From an uncultured Eggerthellaceae bacterium (GTDB taxonomy: Bacteria > Actinomycetota > Coriobacteriia > Coriobacteriales > Eggerthellaceae): a stretch of DNA of 38,478 nt. The stretch lies in NCBI GenBank assembly GCA_947565185.1, contig CANODU010000009.1:1-38478 (forward strand), in the 5' to 3' direction. Below are positions 14,001 through 22,527 of the stretch, piece by piece. The notes beneath the pieces are model-generated. The model worked only from the letters and a program-made list of their open reading frames with translations. It ran no database searches and was not told where the DNA came from. The translations under genes and the position numbers were made by a program. Each line of letters begins with the position of its first letter. Positions within the stretch are counted from its first letter, which is position 1.

Positions 14001-14903
14001 TCATCGAAAGTCGGGGATGAAGCTCTCCTTGGCAGGGTCACCTTCTTGCCAGTAGTAGTCCTCGTAGCCCAAAGCGTCCGCACAGTCTAAGACCGCTTCA
14101 TACTCCTCTGGCGTCACCGCACGCGCAAGCTCTGGGAACTCATCCAAAAGCGGCGCACCGACGGGGATCTGCGGAGTATATTGGCTCATGATGGAGAGCT
14201 TCACAGCATTCCCGAACGTGCGCCAGAGCACCTCCAGCGCCTTGCAGGATTCACGTACATGACCAGGGAGCACCAGATGGCGAACGACCACACCACGCAT
14301 AAGACGCGGGGCCCCATCCACCTCATCGAAAGCGCACTCCCCCACTTGGCACACCATCTCCTCTAGCGCCGCAAGGGCAACCTGAGGATAATCCGGAGCC
14401 TGCGAGAGCGCCCCCGCCAAAGCGGCATCAGCGTATTTGAAGTCTGTCAGATAGGCATCCACATACCCCGCATCATCTTGCAGCGCCTGCACGGATTCAT
14501 AGCCGCTCGTGTTCCAGATGATGGGAAGACCAAGCCCCCGTGAGCGCGCCGCATCCAGCGCCACCCTGATCTGAGGCGCGAAATGCGTTGGGGTGACCAG
14601 GTTGATGTTCAAAGCGCCCTCTTCTTGGAGGCGCAAGAAGATATCAGCCAGATCAGATGCTGAGGCGCGCGTGCCCTGCACAGCGCGCGAGATGGCATGA
14701 TTCTGACAATAGGCGCAGCGAAGGGAGCATCCCGGAAAGAAGACCGCGCCGCTCCCAGCGCTTCCGCTGATGGGAGGCTCCTCCCATCTATGGAGCATCA
14801 CGTGCGCTACGAAGAGCTCATCTGCTGCCCCGCAGGCGCCCACCTCACCGCCATCGCGGCGAGCGCCGCATGCTCGAGGGCAGAGGATGCAACCGTCCCT
14901 CAA
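14001..14903 (-). CDS. PflX-like radical SAM protein (COG1313)
   Basis: The 300-residue product has an N-terminal cysteine segment (CILCPRACGARR, then GACG) and a radical SAM motif CSLRCAYC, as in the PflX/COG1313 group related to pyruvate-formate-lyase activating enzymes. The actual substrate of this group is not established. Later landmarks are TPTHFAPQI, YLTDFKY and the HLVLPGH and SQYTPQIPV strands typical of the family. The start overlaps the stop of the upstream dehydrogenase-like gene by 4 nt (ATGA), so the genes are co-translated. It is the last gene of the long minus-strand train that begins at malic enzyme; the SOS-controlled operon starts 82 nt further on. Confidence 0.88.
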   Translation of the reverse strand: MRDGCILCPRACGARRDGGEVGACGAADELFVAHVMLHRWEEPPISGSAGSGAVFFPGCSLRCAYCQNHAISRAVQGTRASASDLADIFLRLQEEGALNINLVTPTHFAPQIRVALDAARSRGLGLPIIWNTSGYESVQALQDDAGYVDAYLTDFKYADAALAGALSQAPDYPQVALAALEEMVCQVGECAFDEVDGAPRLMRGVVVRHLVLPGHVRESCKALEVLWRTFGNAVKLSIMSQYTPQIPVGAPLLDEFPELARAVTPEEYEAVLDCADALGYEDYYWQEGDPAKESFIPDFR

Positions 14904-15874
14904 TTGGAAGAGTACCCCGAAGATGTCCCGAACATGTCATCCAGATACTCATCCTCATCTTCGAAGCTGTCGTATCCTTCATCATCCTCATCGGCACTGG
15001 CCCCTGACCTATCAGCGTAGAGCGCATCGGCCCGCGACCAATCAAGACCATAGGCATCGCCATCACGGTCGGACCCATAGACCAAAGAGAGCGCCGCCGG
15101 GCTCTTCTCCGCGCCACCGATCACAGCCAAGAGCTCCAACAGGTGGAAAGCGCTCTCCACTTGCGGCAGGATGAGCTCATGGTCATCGGCAGCCATCAAC
15201 ACGCTGGAAAGCTCTGACATCATCATCTCAACGGTGTACGTGCCATTGAAGCGCTTCTGTGCAACAGCATCCAGCATGGCCTGCGCCTCTGGGGAGCACG
15301 CCTCCACCTCAACGCCCGAGGTATCAGCGATGGACATGCCGCTTCGCGCGCTCTTGAACAGAGCGAGCGATTCCACCGCGCTCACCATCTGCGCGCTGTC
15401 TTGGATGGTGATGGCGCTGCGCGCAAGCTGAGCGGCACCGGCGCTTGCCACCTCTTCCACCTCTGCATAGAGGGCCTCTAAACAGCTTCGAGCCGCTTGC
15501 ACGGACCCGTCTTCGCCAAAGCAGAACGTACGCAGGTTCTCCCGAGCAAGGGCATCGGCAGCCACCTTGTCCTTCACCACCAAAGGAGCTGTCACCATCT
15601 TGAAGCCAGAGACCGTGACGACCGCATTCATCTCTGCGGCGAAGTTGGGCGTGGTCGGACTCAGATCAAGCACGATGGCATCCTCGGCGAGCAGGCCCAA
15701 GAGCCCATCCTCGCCAAAGTAGAGGTCCTCAGCTTCGGTCATGGTGGTGCAATAGGTGAGCAGATAGTCCGCACCCTCCACATCCTCTTGACGGCTGAAG
15801 CCCGCCTCTGCAAGCCGTCCCTCCACGCATGAGATCACATGATCATTGCCGCGAAATGCATAGGCAGGCATCAT
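14900..15874 (-). CDS. degenerate beta-hydroxyacid dehydrogenase (HIBADH-like) with acidic tail
   Basis: The 324-residue protein resembles 3-hydroxyisobutyrate/6-phosphogluconate dehydrogenases in its middle (LTYCTTMTEAEDLYFGEDG, then AIVLDLSPTTPNFAAEM) and in its helical C-terminal domain. Its N-terminus (MMPAYAFRGNDHVISCVEG) lacks the GxGxxG dinucleotide-binding loop and the usual GGPV-type substrate loop (KMVTAPLVVKDK instead), so it may bind a ligand without acting as a dehydrogenase. The last 30 residues are acidic and Tyr/Ser-rich. Start and stop each overlap the neighbours by 4 nt (ATGA at 15871-15874 and 14900-14903), so expression is coupled to the DegV gene before it and the PflX-like gene after it. 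Function unknown. Confidence 0.75.
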   Translation of the reverse strand: MMPAYAFRGNDHVISCVEGRLAEAGFSRQEDVEGADYLLTYCTTMTEAEDLYFGEDGLLGLLAEDAIVLDLSPTTPNFAAEMNAVVTVSGFKMVTAPLVVKDKVAADALARENLRTFCFGEDGSVQAARSCLEALYAEVEEVASAGAAQLARSAITIQDSAQMVSAVESLALFKSARSGMSIADTSGVEVEACSPEAQAMLDAVAQKRFNGTYTVEMMMSELSSVLMAADDHELILPQVESAFHLLELLAVIGGAEKSPAALSLVYGSDRDGDAYGLDWSRADALYADRSGASADEDDEGYDSFEDEDEYLDDMFGTSSGYSSN

Positions 15875-16797
15875 TTCCCACCCTTCACGCGACGCGCGAT
15901 GCGGTCTGCGACCGAGAGCTTCTCGCGCTTGTCAGAGCCCCAGAATGCAAGCGCCACCATGCCCACGCCCACATGCGATCCGATCACCGGCCCGATGGAC
16001 GTCTTGACGAACAGGATATCCTCATCCCCCTTGCGGACCAGATCCTCCAGGCGCTGCATATCCTTCATGCAATCGGCATTGCCCAAGATCATGTAGTTGC
16101 TCACGTCCTGCTGGTCCTTGTTCTTCTGGAAGTAATCAGCAAGCGCTTTGATGCCCTTCTTCCGGCCACGCGCCACGCCGATCAACTGCAGCTTCCCCTC
16201 GATGTCTATGGTGAGCAACGGCTTCACATCCAGCGCAGCACCGGCCACGGCGACGCTAGCCGGGATGCGGCCACCGCGACGCAGCGCCTCCAGATCCTCC
16301 ACCATGAATTCGCAATCCACGAAATAGCGAGCCTCTTCGGCCCAATCAGCCAACTCCCGCGCCGTGAGCCCATTGTCCAACTGTCGGATGGCCTCGAAGA
16401 TGAGCAACCCCTCAGCGATGGATGCCAGCTTCGTGTCAACGATGTACAGCTCGAATTCTGGATGGTCCTTGAGCATCTGGTCGCGCACCAGCATGGCCGT
16501 GTCATAGCTTCCCGAAAGCCCACTGGAGAAGGAGAGATAGACCGTGGGGACGCCTTCGGCTGCGGCTGTTTCGAAAGCCGCCGTCAGAAGCGGCACGGAG
16601 AGCTGCGCTGTAGTGGGCTGTGCCCCCTTTCGCATGCCATCATAGAACTCCGACGCCGAGATGGTCTGGTAGAGGTCATCTTCGAACGTTCCGCCGCCGA
16701 TGATGTAGGAGAACTTGAGCAGCGTGACGCCCTCATGATCCAGCATCTCAGGAGGCAGATCGCAACACGAATCCACGATCAGATTGCATCTTTGCAT
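15871..16797 (-). CDS. DegV family fatty-acid-binding protein (copy 2)
   Basis: The 308-residue product has the DegV layout: N-terminal DSCCDLPPE, the SSGLSGSYD loop that contacts the fatty-acid carboxylate, the C-terminal EALRRGGRIP segment, and the IGPVIGSHVGVG motif. DegV/FakB proteins bind a fatty acid for phosphorylation by FakA kinase. No fakA is in this window. It lies 24 nt after the first DegV gene and overlaps the next gene by 4 nt. Confidence 0.92.
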   Translation of the reverse strand: MQRCNLIVDSCCDLPPEMLDHEGVTLLKFSYIIGGGTFEDDLYQTISASEFYDGMRKGAQPTTAQLSVPLLTAAFETAAAEGVPTVYLSFSSGLSGSYDTAMLVRDQMLKDHPEFELYIVDTKLASIAEGLLIFEAIRQLDNGLTARELADWAEEARYFVDCEFMVEDLEALRRGGRIPASVAVAGAALDVKPLLTIDIEGKLQLIGVARGRKKGIKALADYFQKNKDQQDVSNYMILGNADCMKDMQRLEDLVRKGDEDILFVKTSIGPVIGSHVGVGMVALAFWGSDKREKLSVADRIARRVKGGK

Positions 16798-16821
16798 GGG
16801 CTTGCCGATCCTTTCTCTAGC

Positions 16822-17724
16822 CTATGCAGTGAAGACCAGCTCTGAAGGCTGCATCTCCAGCTTGCCCTTCACATACTGCGTGCATTCGTAGGATATGCCC
16901 ACCGCAGGCCCCACATGCACGCCGATGACAGGGCTTACGGGCATGACATCCACCGGATGCCCCACAAAGTCCTCTATGGTGCGATGAAGCTCATCCAAGG
17001 AATGCGTCTTCGGTCCGATGTACTGGACCATCACGCGCTTGAGCCCGTAGGCTTCCACATCATCCTTGAATGTCTTCACCATCTCCGCGATGGCCTTCTT
17101 CGCCGTGCGCACCTTGGCTATCACCTGGGGCGTGCCATCCAAGACGGTGATGACGGGCACGATCTTGATGACAGAGCCCAGAAGAGCTGCAGCGCGCCCG
17201 ATGCGGCCACCCGCCTTCAAGAACTCCAAGGTCCGGGGTACGAAGAGGATGCGCGAGCACAGGATGGCGTTCTGCGCCGCGGCGGCGCATTCCTCCAGGC
17301 CACCGCCCGCCTGGCGCGCTTCCAGCGCATCGAGCACAGGGAATCCCTCATCTCCACCTGTAGAGGTGGAATCTATGAGAACGCAACGCAAGCCGATATT
17401 GTGAGATTGCACGGTGCGCGCCGCGCGCACGGCCCCTTCATAGGTGCCGGAAAGCGCACTGGAGATGAAGATGCCCAAGACATCATCTCCTGCATGCGCC
17501 GCATCTTCGAAGAACGACTCGAAGAAGTGCTGAGAGGGCTGGCTTGACGTGGGGATGTCATCGATGCGCTCTTCCAGCGTCCCGTAGAAGGCATCGATGT
17601 CCATCTCCGTCTCCAGATGCTCTTCACCGTCATAGCGCACATACAGTGACGCCACGGACACGTCCCCATCCTTTGACAGGGATGGCGGGATGGAAGCAGT
17701 GGAATCAGTGATAATCCGAAGCAT
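16822..17724 (-). CDS. DegV family fatty-acid-binding protein (copy 1)
   Basis: The 300-residue product begins MLRIITDSTASIP and contains the SSALSGTYEGA loop, EFLKAGGRIGR and SPVIGVHVGPA, all DegV signatures. It differs from its neighbour (copy 2) in most positions, so the two are old paralogues and probably bind different acyl chains, as FakB1 and FakB2 do. An AGGA site lies 7 nt before the ATG. It follows pncB by 26 nt in the gene train. Confidence 0.92.
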   Translation of the reverse strand: MLRIITDSTASIPPSLSKDGDVSVASLYVRYDGEEHLETEMDIDAFYGTLEERIDDIPTSSQPSQHFFESFFEDAAHAGDDVLGIFISSALSGTYEGAVRAARTVQSHNIGLRCVLIDSTSTGGDEGFPVLDALEARQAGGGLEECAAAAQNAILCSRILFVPRTLEFLKAGGRIGRAAALLGSVIKIVPVITVLDGTPQVIAKVRTAKKAIAEMVKTFKDDVEAYGLKRVMVQYIGPKTHSLDELHRTIEDFVGHPVDVMPVSPVIGVHVGPAVGISYECTQYVKGKLEMQPSELVFTA

Positions 17725-17750
17725 CGCAGATCCTCATGGCTTTCTCTTCG

Positions 17751-19223
17751 TCAGTCGCCAGGGGTGCAATCCACCTGGCGAAGCTTCGCGATCAGGTGCT
17801 GGCGCCGCTCGTGCAGCTTCTTCTCCAGCCCGACGGGGTATGTGTGCGGATTCATCAAGCGCAATTGGCTCTCATCCAACGTTGCCAAGCCCTCGCGCGC
17901 ACGCCTTTGCGCTTCCATGGCCGATGACGCGCTATGGGCGAGCATCACCGTGCCGTCTTCGAACAGCGGTGCCAACAGCGTTTCGAAACGCTTGCCATCA
18001 AGCTGCTTTTGGCGCAGCGCATCGAAGGGATCCACGATGGTCTGCTCAGCATCTGCCTGCGGTGCCGCATTCACGTCGAAGACCATGTCCCCGGCTATCT
18101 TGCCGTCATCGTTGTAATAGCGACGCACATCCAAGACGCCGGGGGTGGTGAGCTTGGTGACCGATTCGGATATCTTGAGGCGATCCTCCCATGCGGAAGA
18201 TCCGGGCATCTTGATAGCCGAGAGCTTGTACACCCCACCCAGCGTCGGTTGATCGAACGCCGTGGCCAGCTTCGTGCCCACACCCCAGATATCCACGGGC
18301 GCGCCCTCATCCAAGATGGACTGGACCAAGATCTCATCCAGATCGTTCGTGAGCATGATGCCCACCTCGTGCAGACCAGCAGCATCCAGCTCCTTGCGCG
18401 CCCGCTTCGCCAGCCACGCCAAGTCCCCAGAATCTATGCGGATGGCTCGCAGCTTCTCGCCACGGCTTCGCATCTCAAGGCCGACGGTGATGGCGTTTAG
18501 GATGCCCTGCTCAACGTCGTAGGTATCCACGAGCAAGCTGCAATTCGTGGGGGATACGCGCGCATATTCACGGAATGCCGTGAGCTCATCGGGAAAGGAC
18601 ATCACCCAGGAATGCGAATGCGTGCCCGAGACGGGCAGGTGGAACTCCTTGCCCGCCAGCACATTGGACGTGGATACGCAGCCGCCCACGACCGCTGCCC
18701 GCGAGGCCCAAAGCGCTCCTGTGCCTTGAGCGCGTCGAAGCCCGAACTCCGTCACTGGACGTCCATCAGCTGCCTGGCACACCCGAGCCGCCTTCGTGGC
18801 GATGAGCGTCTGGAAGCTGACGCAGTTCAGCAGCATGGTCTCCAGCATCTGGCATTGCATGATGGAGCCCTGCACGCGCACGATGGGCTCGTTCGGGAAT
18901 ACGATCGTGCCCTCCGGCACTGCATGCACGGACACATCCAGGGAAAAGCCCTTGAGGTAGTCCAGGAGCTTCCCTGAGAAGAGCTTGCCGCCGCCCGGAG
19001 CGTCCAGGCTAGCCAAATAGGCGATGTCGTCCTCTGAGAAGGTGTAGTCCTCCAAGATGGAAGCCAGCTGCTCCATGCCGCACGCGATGGCGTATCCGCC
19101 ATGGAAGGGGTAGTCTCGGAAGTACATATGGAAGGTGGCTTCTTCGCTGCCGCTCCCAGACTCAAGATAGCCCTGCGCCATCGTGAGCTGATAGAGATCG
19201 GTATAGAGCGCCCAATCGCTCAC
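17751..19223 (-). CDS. pncB: nicotinate phosphoribosyltransferase
   Basis: PncB converts nicotinate and PRPP to nicotinate mononucleotide in NAD salvage. The product starts with the family N-terminus (SDWALYTDLYQLTMAQGY), has FHMYFRDYPFHGGYA, the histidine motif GTHSHSWVMSF and the AIRIDSGDLAWLA strand. Two GTG codons lie close together at 19229 and 19223. I choose 19223 because the GGGGAGG site then has a 7-nt gap, whereas at 19229 the gap would be 1 nt. Start and the upstream ricT stop are 2 nt apart. A nearby riboswitch or NAD repressor site was not seen, so it is probably transcribed from upstream. Confidence 0.93.
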   Translation of the reverse strand: MSDWALYTDLYQLTMAQGYLESGSGSEEATFHMYFRDYPFHGGYAIACGMEQLASILEDYTFSEDDIAYLASLDAPGGGKLFSGKLLDYLKGFSLDVSVHAVPEGTIVFPNEPIVRVQGSIMQCQMLETMLLNCVSFQTLIATKAARVCQAADGRPVTEFGLRRAQGTGALWASRAAVVGGCVSTSNVLAGKEFHLPVSGTHSHSWVMSFPDELTAFREYARVSPTNCSLLVDTYDVEQGILNAITVGLEMRSRGEKLRAIRIDSGDLAWLAKRARKELDAAGLHEVGIMLTNDLDEILVQSILDEGAPVDIWGVGTKLATAFDQPTLGGVYKLSAIKMPGSSAWEDRLKISESVTKLTTPGVLDVRRYYNDDGKIAGDMVFDVNAAPQADAEQTIVDPFDALRQKQLDGKRFETLLAPLFEDGTVMLAHSASSAMEAQRRAREGLATLDESQLRLMNPHTYPVGLEKKLHERRQHLIAKLRQVDCTPGD

Positions 19224-19225
19224 GC

Positions 19226-20626
19226 TCACGCCTCCCCTCTCTGCGCATCCCCTGAGCCAGAAGATGTCGTCGCGTTGCCTTGCGCGGCCTGCTTGCTTCC
19301 CTGCCCAGAACTCCGATGACGCCGACGCTTGCGGCGCTTCGGTTGGCCCTGGCCCTCTTGCGCAGATGCGCCTTCGCCACCCTTGGGCGCGGAGCTTGTG
19401 GCCTCATGGGCAAGCCCAGAGGACTTCTGTCCCGGCCGCTTGCCGCCCTTGGATCCTTGAGAAGAGCTCTTCTGCTTGCTCTCCTGGTCCCCCTCGTGCA
19501 CATGGCCCTTGCCGCCTTGGATCTTGGTGGAGCGGCGTGACGTGCGCTTCTTCGGCTTCGCAGAGGCTTGAGCGCCATCCCCCTCTGCAGAGGCGCTCAC
19601 CTTCTGCGAACGGCGCTTGCGACGCGTCTTCTTGGGAGCAGGCGCCAGCGGATCGGCCGCCTTGCCCTCATGATGCACGGCAGTCCCGCCACCCAGCTTG
19701 TCAGAACCCGTGAACTTGGATGTGGAGAAGATATCCAGACTGGCTTCGAATTCCACAGGGGCGGGGGCCGTGACCTCTTCCCAGCCTTCAACGCTGATGG
19801 CATTCGGGCGCTTGCCCTCCTCCGGCTCTTCGAAGGCAGCAAGCGGCACGGATACGGGCTTCTCCCCCTCAACGCGGACCTTCACGTATTCCCGAGGCAC
19901 ATCCAAAGACTCCACCTTCGCAGGTCCGTCAGGGGTCTGGACGGTAGCGCCGGGCTTAGGGGCACGCGCGTTGAAATCCTTATAGGCTTCGTTCTCATAG
20001 CGCAAGCAGCACATGAGGCGCCCGCACAATCCTGATATCTTCTGCGGGTTCAGCGACAGGTCCTGCGCTTTCGCCATGCGGATGGATACTGGCTTGAATT
20101 CGCCGCCCAAGCGCTTGCAGCACACGATCTGACCGCAATGCCCGATGCCGCCCACGATGCGCGCCTCATCGCGCACGCCGATCTGGCGCATATCCACGCG
20201 CACCTGGAACCTGGATGCCAGCTTGCGCACCAGCTCACGGAAATCAACGCGCTCCTCTGCTTCGAAGTAGAAGATGGCCTTGTCACCGGCCAGCAGATAC
20301 TCCACGCTGACCGGATGCATATCCTCGCTGGTCTCCTTCGCCATCTCCTTGAAGATGGGCATGGCCTCCTTCGAGAGCCGATCCATCTCCCGAGCGCGCG
20401 CGATATCCTCCGCTGTGGCAATGCGCTCCACAGGCCTGAGCGGGCTCTTCAGGCTCTTCACGCGCTCGTAGGGAACTTCGAAGATATCCCCCGCCGCGCG
20501 TCCCATCTCAAGGCCGCGCGCGGTGGTGACCACCACATCATCAGCAGCGTGGATATCCAGACCGTTCGGATCGAACCAGAGCGTCTTCACGTTATAGGGA
20601 AGGTTCACAGGGATGACCTGAACCAT
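19226..20626 (-). CDS. ricT: PSP1-domain protein RicT (YaaT) with long basic tail
   Basis: The first 290 residues are the PSP1/RicT domain. Its six conserved cysteines, C164, C169, C170 and C201, C206, C207 (in CGQIVCC and CGRLMCC), carry [4Fe-4S] clusters in the Bacillus RicAFT complex, which promotes mRNA processing by RNase Y. The ATG at 20626 follows GAGAGG with a 6-nt gap; a TTG codon precedes it in frame. From about residue 320 to 466 the protein has an extra low-complexity tail rich in Lys, Arg, Ser, Gly and Gln, which looks RNA-binding and disordered. Bacillus RicT lacks such a tail. The gene overlaps holB by 35 nt, as ricT commonly follows tmk-holB in Gram-positive bacteria. Confidence 0.92.
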   Translation of the reverse strand: MVQVIPVNLPYNVKTLWFDPNGLDIHAADDVVVTTARGLEMGRAAGDIFEVPYERVKSLKSPLRPVERIATAEDIARAREMDRLSKEAMPIFKEMAKETSEDMHPVSVEYLLAGDKAIFYFEAEERVDFRELVRKLASRFQVRVDMRQIGVRDEARIVGGIGHCGQIVCCKRLGGEFKPVSIRMAKAQDLSLNPQKISGLCGRLMCCLRYENEAYKDFNARAPKPGATVQTPDGPAKVESLDVPREYVKVRVEGEKPVSVPLAAFEEPEEGKRPNAISVEGWEEVTAPAPVEFEASLDIFSTSKFTGSDKLGGGTAVHHEGKAADPLAPAPKKTRRKRRSQKVSASAEGDGAQASAKPKKRTSRRSTKIQGGKGHVHEGDQESKQKSSSQGSKGGKRPGQKSSGLAHEATSSAPKGGEGASAQEGQGQPKRRKRRRHRSSGQGSKQAAQGNATTSSGSGDAQRGEA

Positions 20627-21764
20627 CAAGCACCTCTCTCACTTGGAAGAGAATCACATCAAGGCAAGTCTCAGGGGAAACATTATAGTCCAGCGCATCT
20701 TCAGCCTCTTCGATGGCCACAAGAGCACGCCCGATGCGCGCGATATCCGCCCTTGCGCCCATGCGCTGCACCTCTTCGGCGAAATCCTCGTTGATCACGA
20801 GCTCAGGCGTGCCTGCAGCCACGGCCATCACGTCACGCAACCATGACTTCACGAGCGCGATGCACTGATGCAGATACTCTAAAGTCTTGATGGAGAGCTG
20901 CCGCTTGTTGCGCGCTTCGATGCGGCGGATGGCCGAGCGCTCGAACAGGTCGCGATTCTCCTCAAGCTCCTCTTCCAATGAGGTGCGCACCTGGTCTACG
21001 AGAGCTTTGGATTGCTCCACCAAACGACGCGCCAGCTGGAGGATCTGCCAGTCATCCATCCGATCAGCGCGCGCGAGCTGATACAAGAGCTCCTGGCGGA
21101 AATGGATGCGCGCGTTGCCCTTCTCCCGGATGAAGCCGATGGCGCGCGTGATGGAACCGGAGCACGCTTCGATGGCCTGACGCGCAAGAGCAGCATCGGC
21201 GCCGGTGTTCTGGGACACGATGGCGGCCGCTTCGGTAGGCGGGATATGGCGGAAGGGCACGATCTGGCACCGAGAGACGATAGTGGGCAAGACGCTTTCG
21301 CGCGTGCGCCCGAGCAGGATGAAGACCACGCCCTCAGGCGGCTCTTCGAGCGTCTTCAAGAATGCATTCGCCGCATTCACGTTCATGAGGTCCGCGCGGT
21401 CGATGATATAGATCTTGCGCTTGGCTTGGATAGGTGCCAGCGCCACATCGGCCACGATCTCGCGGATCTGCTCGATGAGATAGGCGGATGCGCCCTCCGG
21501 TGCGTAGAAATGCACGTCGGGATGCACGCGGCGCTTGGCGCGCGAGCAGCCATCGCACGCGCCACAGGCGCTGCCACGCGGGCCTTTGGCACCCTTCGGG
21601 CAGACGAGCGCTTGCGCGAAGGCGAAAGCTGCCTGCGTCTTGTTGGAGCCTGCGGGGCCTGTGAAGAGATAGGCATGGGTGATGCGCTCTGAGGTCAGGC
21701 TGGATCTCAGGTAGTCGCGCACCTGCGGCTGGCCCAAGATGCCGTCGAACGCGTCCTGGGTCAT
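20592..21764 (-). CDS. holB: DNA polymerase III delta' subunit
   Basis: The delta' subunit is part of the clamp loader. The 390-residue product has an AAA+ fold: a Walker-A-like GPAGSNKT (the usual second glycine is Asn), a zinc-binding cysteine group (CPKG..CGACDGC), a NAFLKTLEEPP sensor region and VSRCQIV. The C-terminal helical domain contacts the other subunits. The ATG at 21764 overlaps the tmk stop by 4 nt (ATGA) and has a GAGG site 7 nt upstream. The altered P-loop suggests weak or no ATP hydrolysis, which is usual for delta'. Confidence 0.93.
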   Translation of the reverse strand: MTQDAFDGILGQPQVRDYLRSSLTSERITHAYLFTGPAGSNKTQAAFAFAQALVCPKGAKGPRGSACGACDGCSRAKRRVHPDVHFYAPEGASAYLIEQIREIVADVALAPIQAKRKIYIIDRADLMNVNAANAFLKTLEEPPEGVVFILLGRTRESVLPTIVSRCQIVPFRHIPPTEAAAIVSQNTGADAALARQAIEACSGSITRAIGFIREKGNARIHFRQELLYQLARADRMDDWQILQLARRLVEQSKALVDQVRTSLEEELEENRDLFERSAIRRIEARNKRQLSIKTLEYLHQCIALVKSWLRDVMAVAAGTPELVINEDFAEEVQRMGARADIARIGRALVAIEEAEDALDYNVSPETCLDVILFQVREVLDGSGHPCEPSL

Positions 21765-22522
21765 GAGGTGGCCTCGTCGGTGTGGCTCAAGCGATGAGCA
21801 GCGTCGAAGGCAGCCAGCTGCGGCTCTATGTTGCACGTGCCATCCATGAGCCAGGGGAAGAAGTCCTCCAGCTCGGTCAAGATGGCCCGAGCGGTATCAG
21901 AGTGGGCACCGACGGTCTCCACTATGCTCATGCGCTGCTCATCTTCGCTGATGAGGTCGTCGAAGGCCGCATTCACGCGCTCATGGAAGCTGCCTCCCGC
22001 ACGCTCCAGACGATCCATCGCCTCGCGGGACGCCACGCGACCGCGCTTCTCTTGCGTATCGGCGCAGCGCATGATGATCGTCTTGTCAGGGACGAGCCCT
22101 TTGGCAGCGAAGGCGTTGGCCTGCTCGATGAACGCCAAGGGCAACCGACGCCCGTATCCTTGATAGGCCAGCGTGGAATCCGTGAAGCGGTCGCAGAGCA
22201 CCACCGCGCCGCGCGCGAGCGCTGGCTCGATCACCTGCGCCACGATCTGAGCGCGCGCAGCCTCATAGATGAGGAGCTCTGTCTCAGGGGCCATCTCTGC
22301 ATTGGCCGGATCCAAGACGACGGCGCGCAGTTGCTCTCCGATGGATGTCCCACCCGGTTCGCGCACGCGCACCACCTCAAGCCCCGCCTCTTCCAGAAGC
22401 TGAGCCAAGAACTTGATGTGCGTGGATTTGCCCGCTCCATCCCCACCTTCGAAGGTGATGAACACGCCCGGTGCATTCGCAGCCGCATGAGGTGCAAGCG
22501 GAGCTTCTCCCGTCCTCTGCAT
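21761..22522 (-). CDS. tmk: thymidylate kinase
   Basis: Tmk phosphorylates dTMP to dTDP. The product has the P-loop FEGGDGAGKST, the REPGGT motif, the LCDRFTDSTLAYQGYGR substrate segment and a C-terminal region longer than usual by about 20 residues. The ATG at 22522 is 5 nt past the malic enzyme stop. An upstream TTG at 22549 would overlap malic enzyme and has no better site. The gap to the next gene is a 4-nt overlap with holB. ThyX, encoded at 29117-29797, makes its substrate in this organism. Confidence 0.94.
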   Translation of the reverse strand: MQRTGEAPLAPHAAANAPGVFITFEGGDGAGKSTHIKFLAQLLEEAGLEVVRVREPGGTSIGEQLRAVVLDPANAEMAPETELLIYEAARAQIVAQVIEPALARGAVVLCDRFTDSTLAYQGYGRRLPLAFIEQANAFAAKGLVPDKTIIMRCADTQEKRGRVASREAMDRLERAGGSFHERVNAAFDDLISEDEQRMSIVETVGAHSDTARAILTELEDFFPWLMDGTCNIEPQLAAFDAAHRLSHTDEATS

Positions 22523-22527
22523 GACGC

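Noticed and set aside
13919-14083. Upstream extension of the radical SAM gene to 14083
   Set aside because: It would overlap the next gene and place the LexA-like boxes within the coding sequence; the family N-terminus starts at 13918.
15829-16845. 338-residue plus-strand open frame opposite the DegV genes
   Set aside because: Shadow of the DegV coding sequence; no family signature.
19223-19260. Riboswitch or NAD-sensing leader for pncB
   Set aside because: The gene starts 2 nt after the ricT stop, leaving no leader space.
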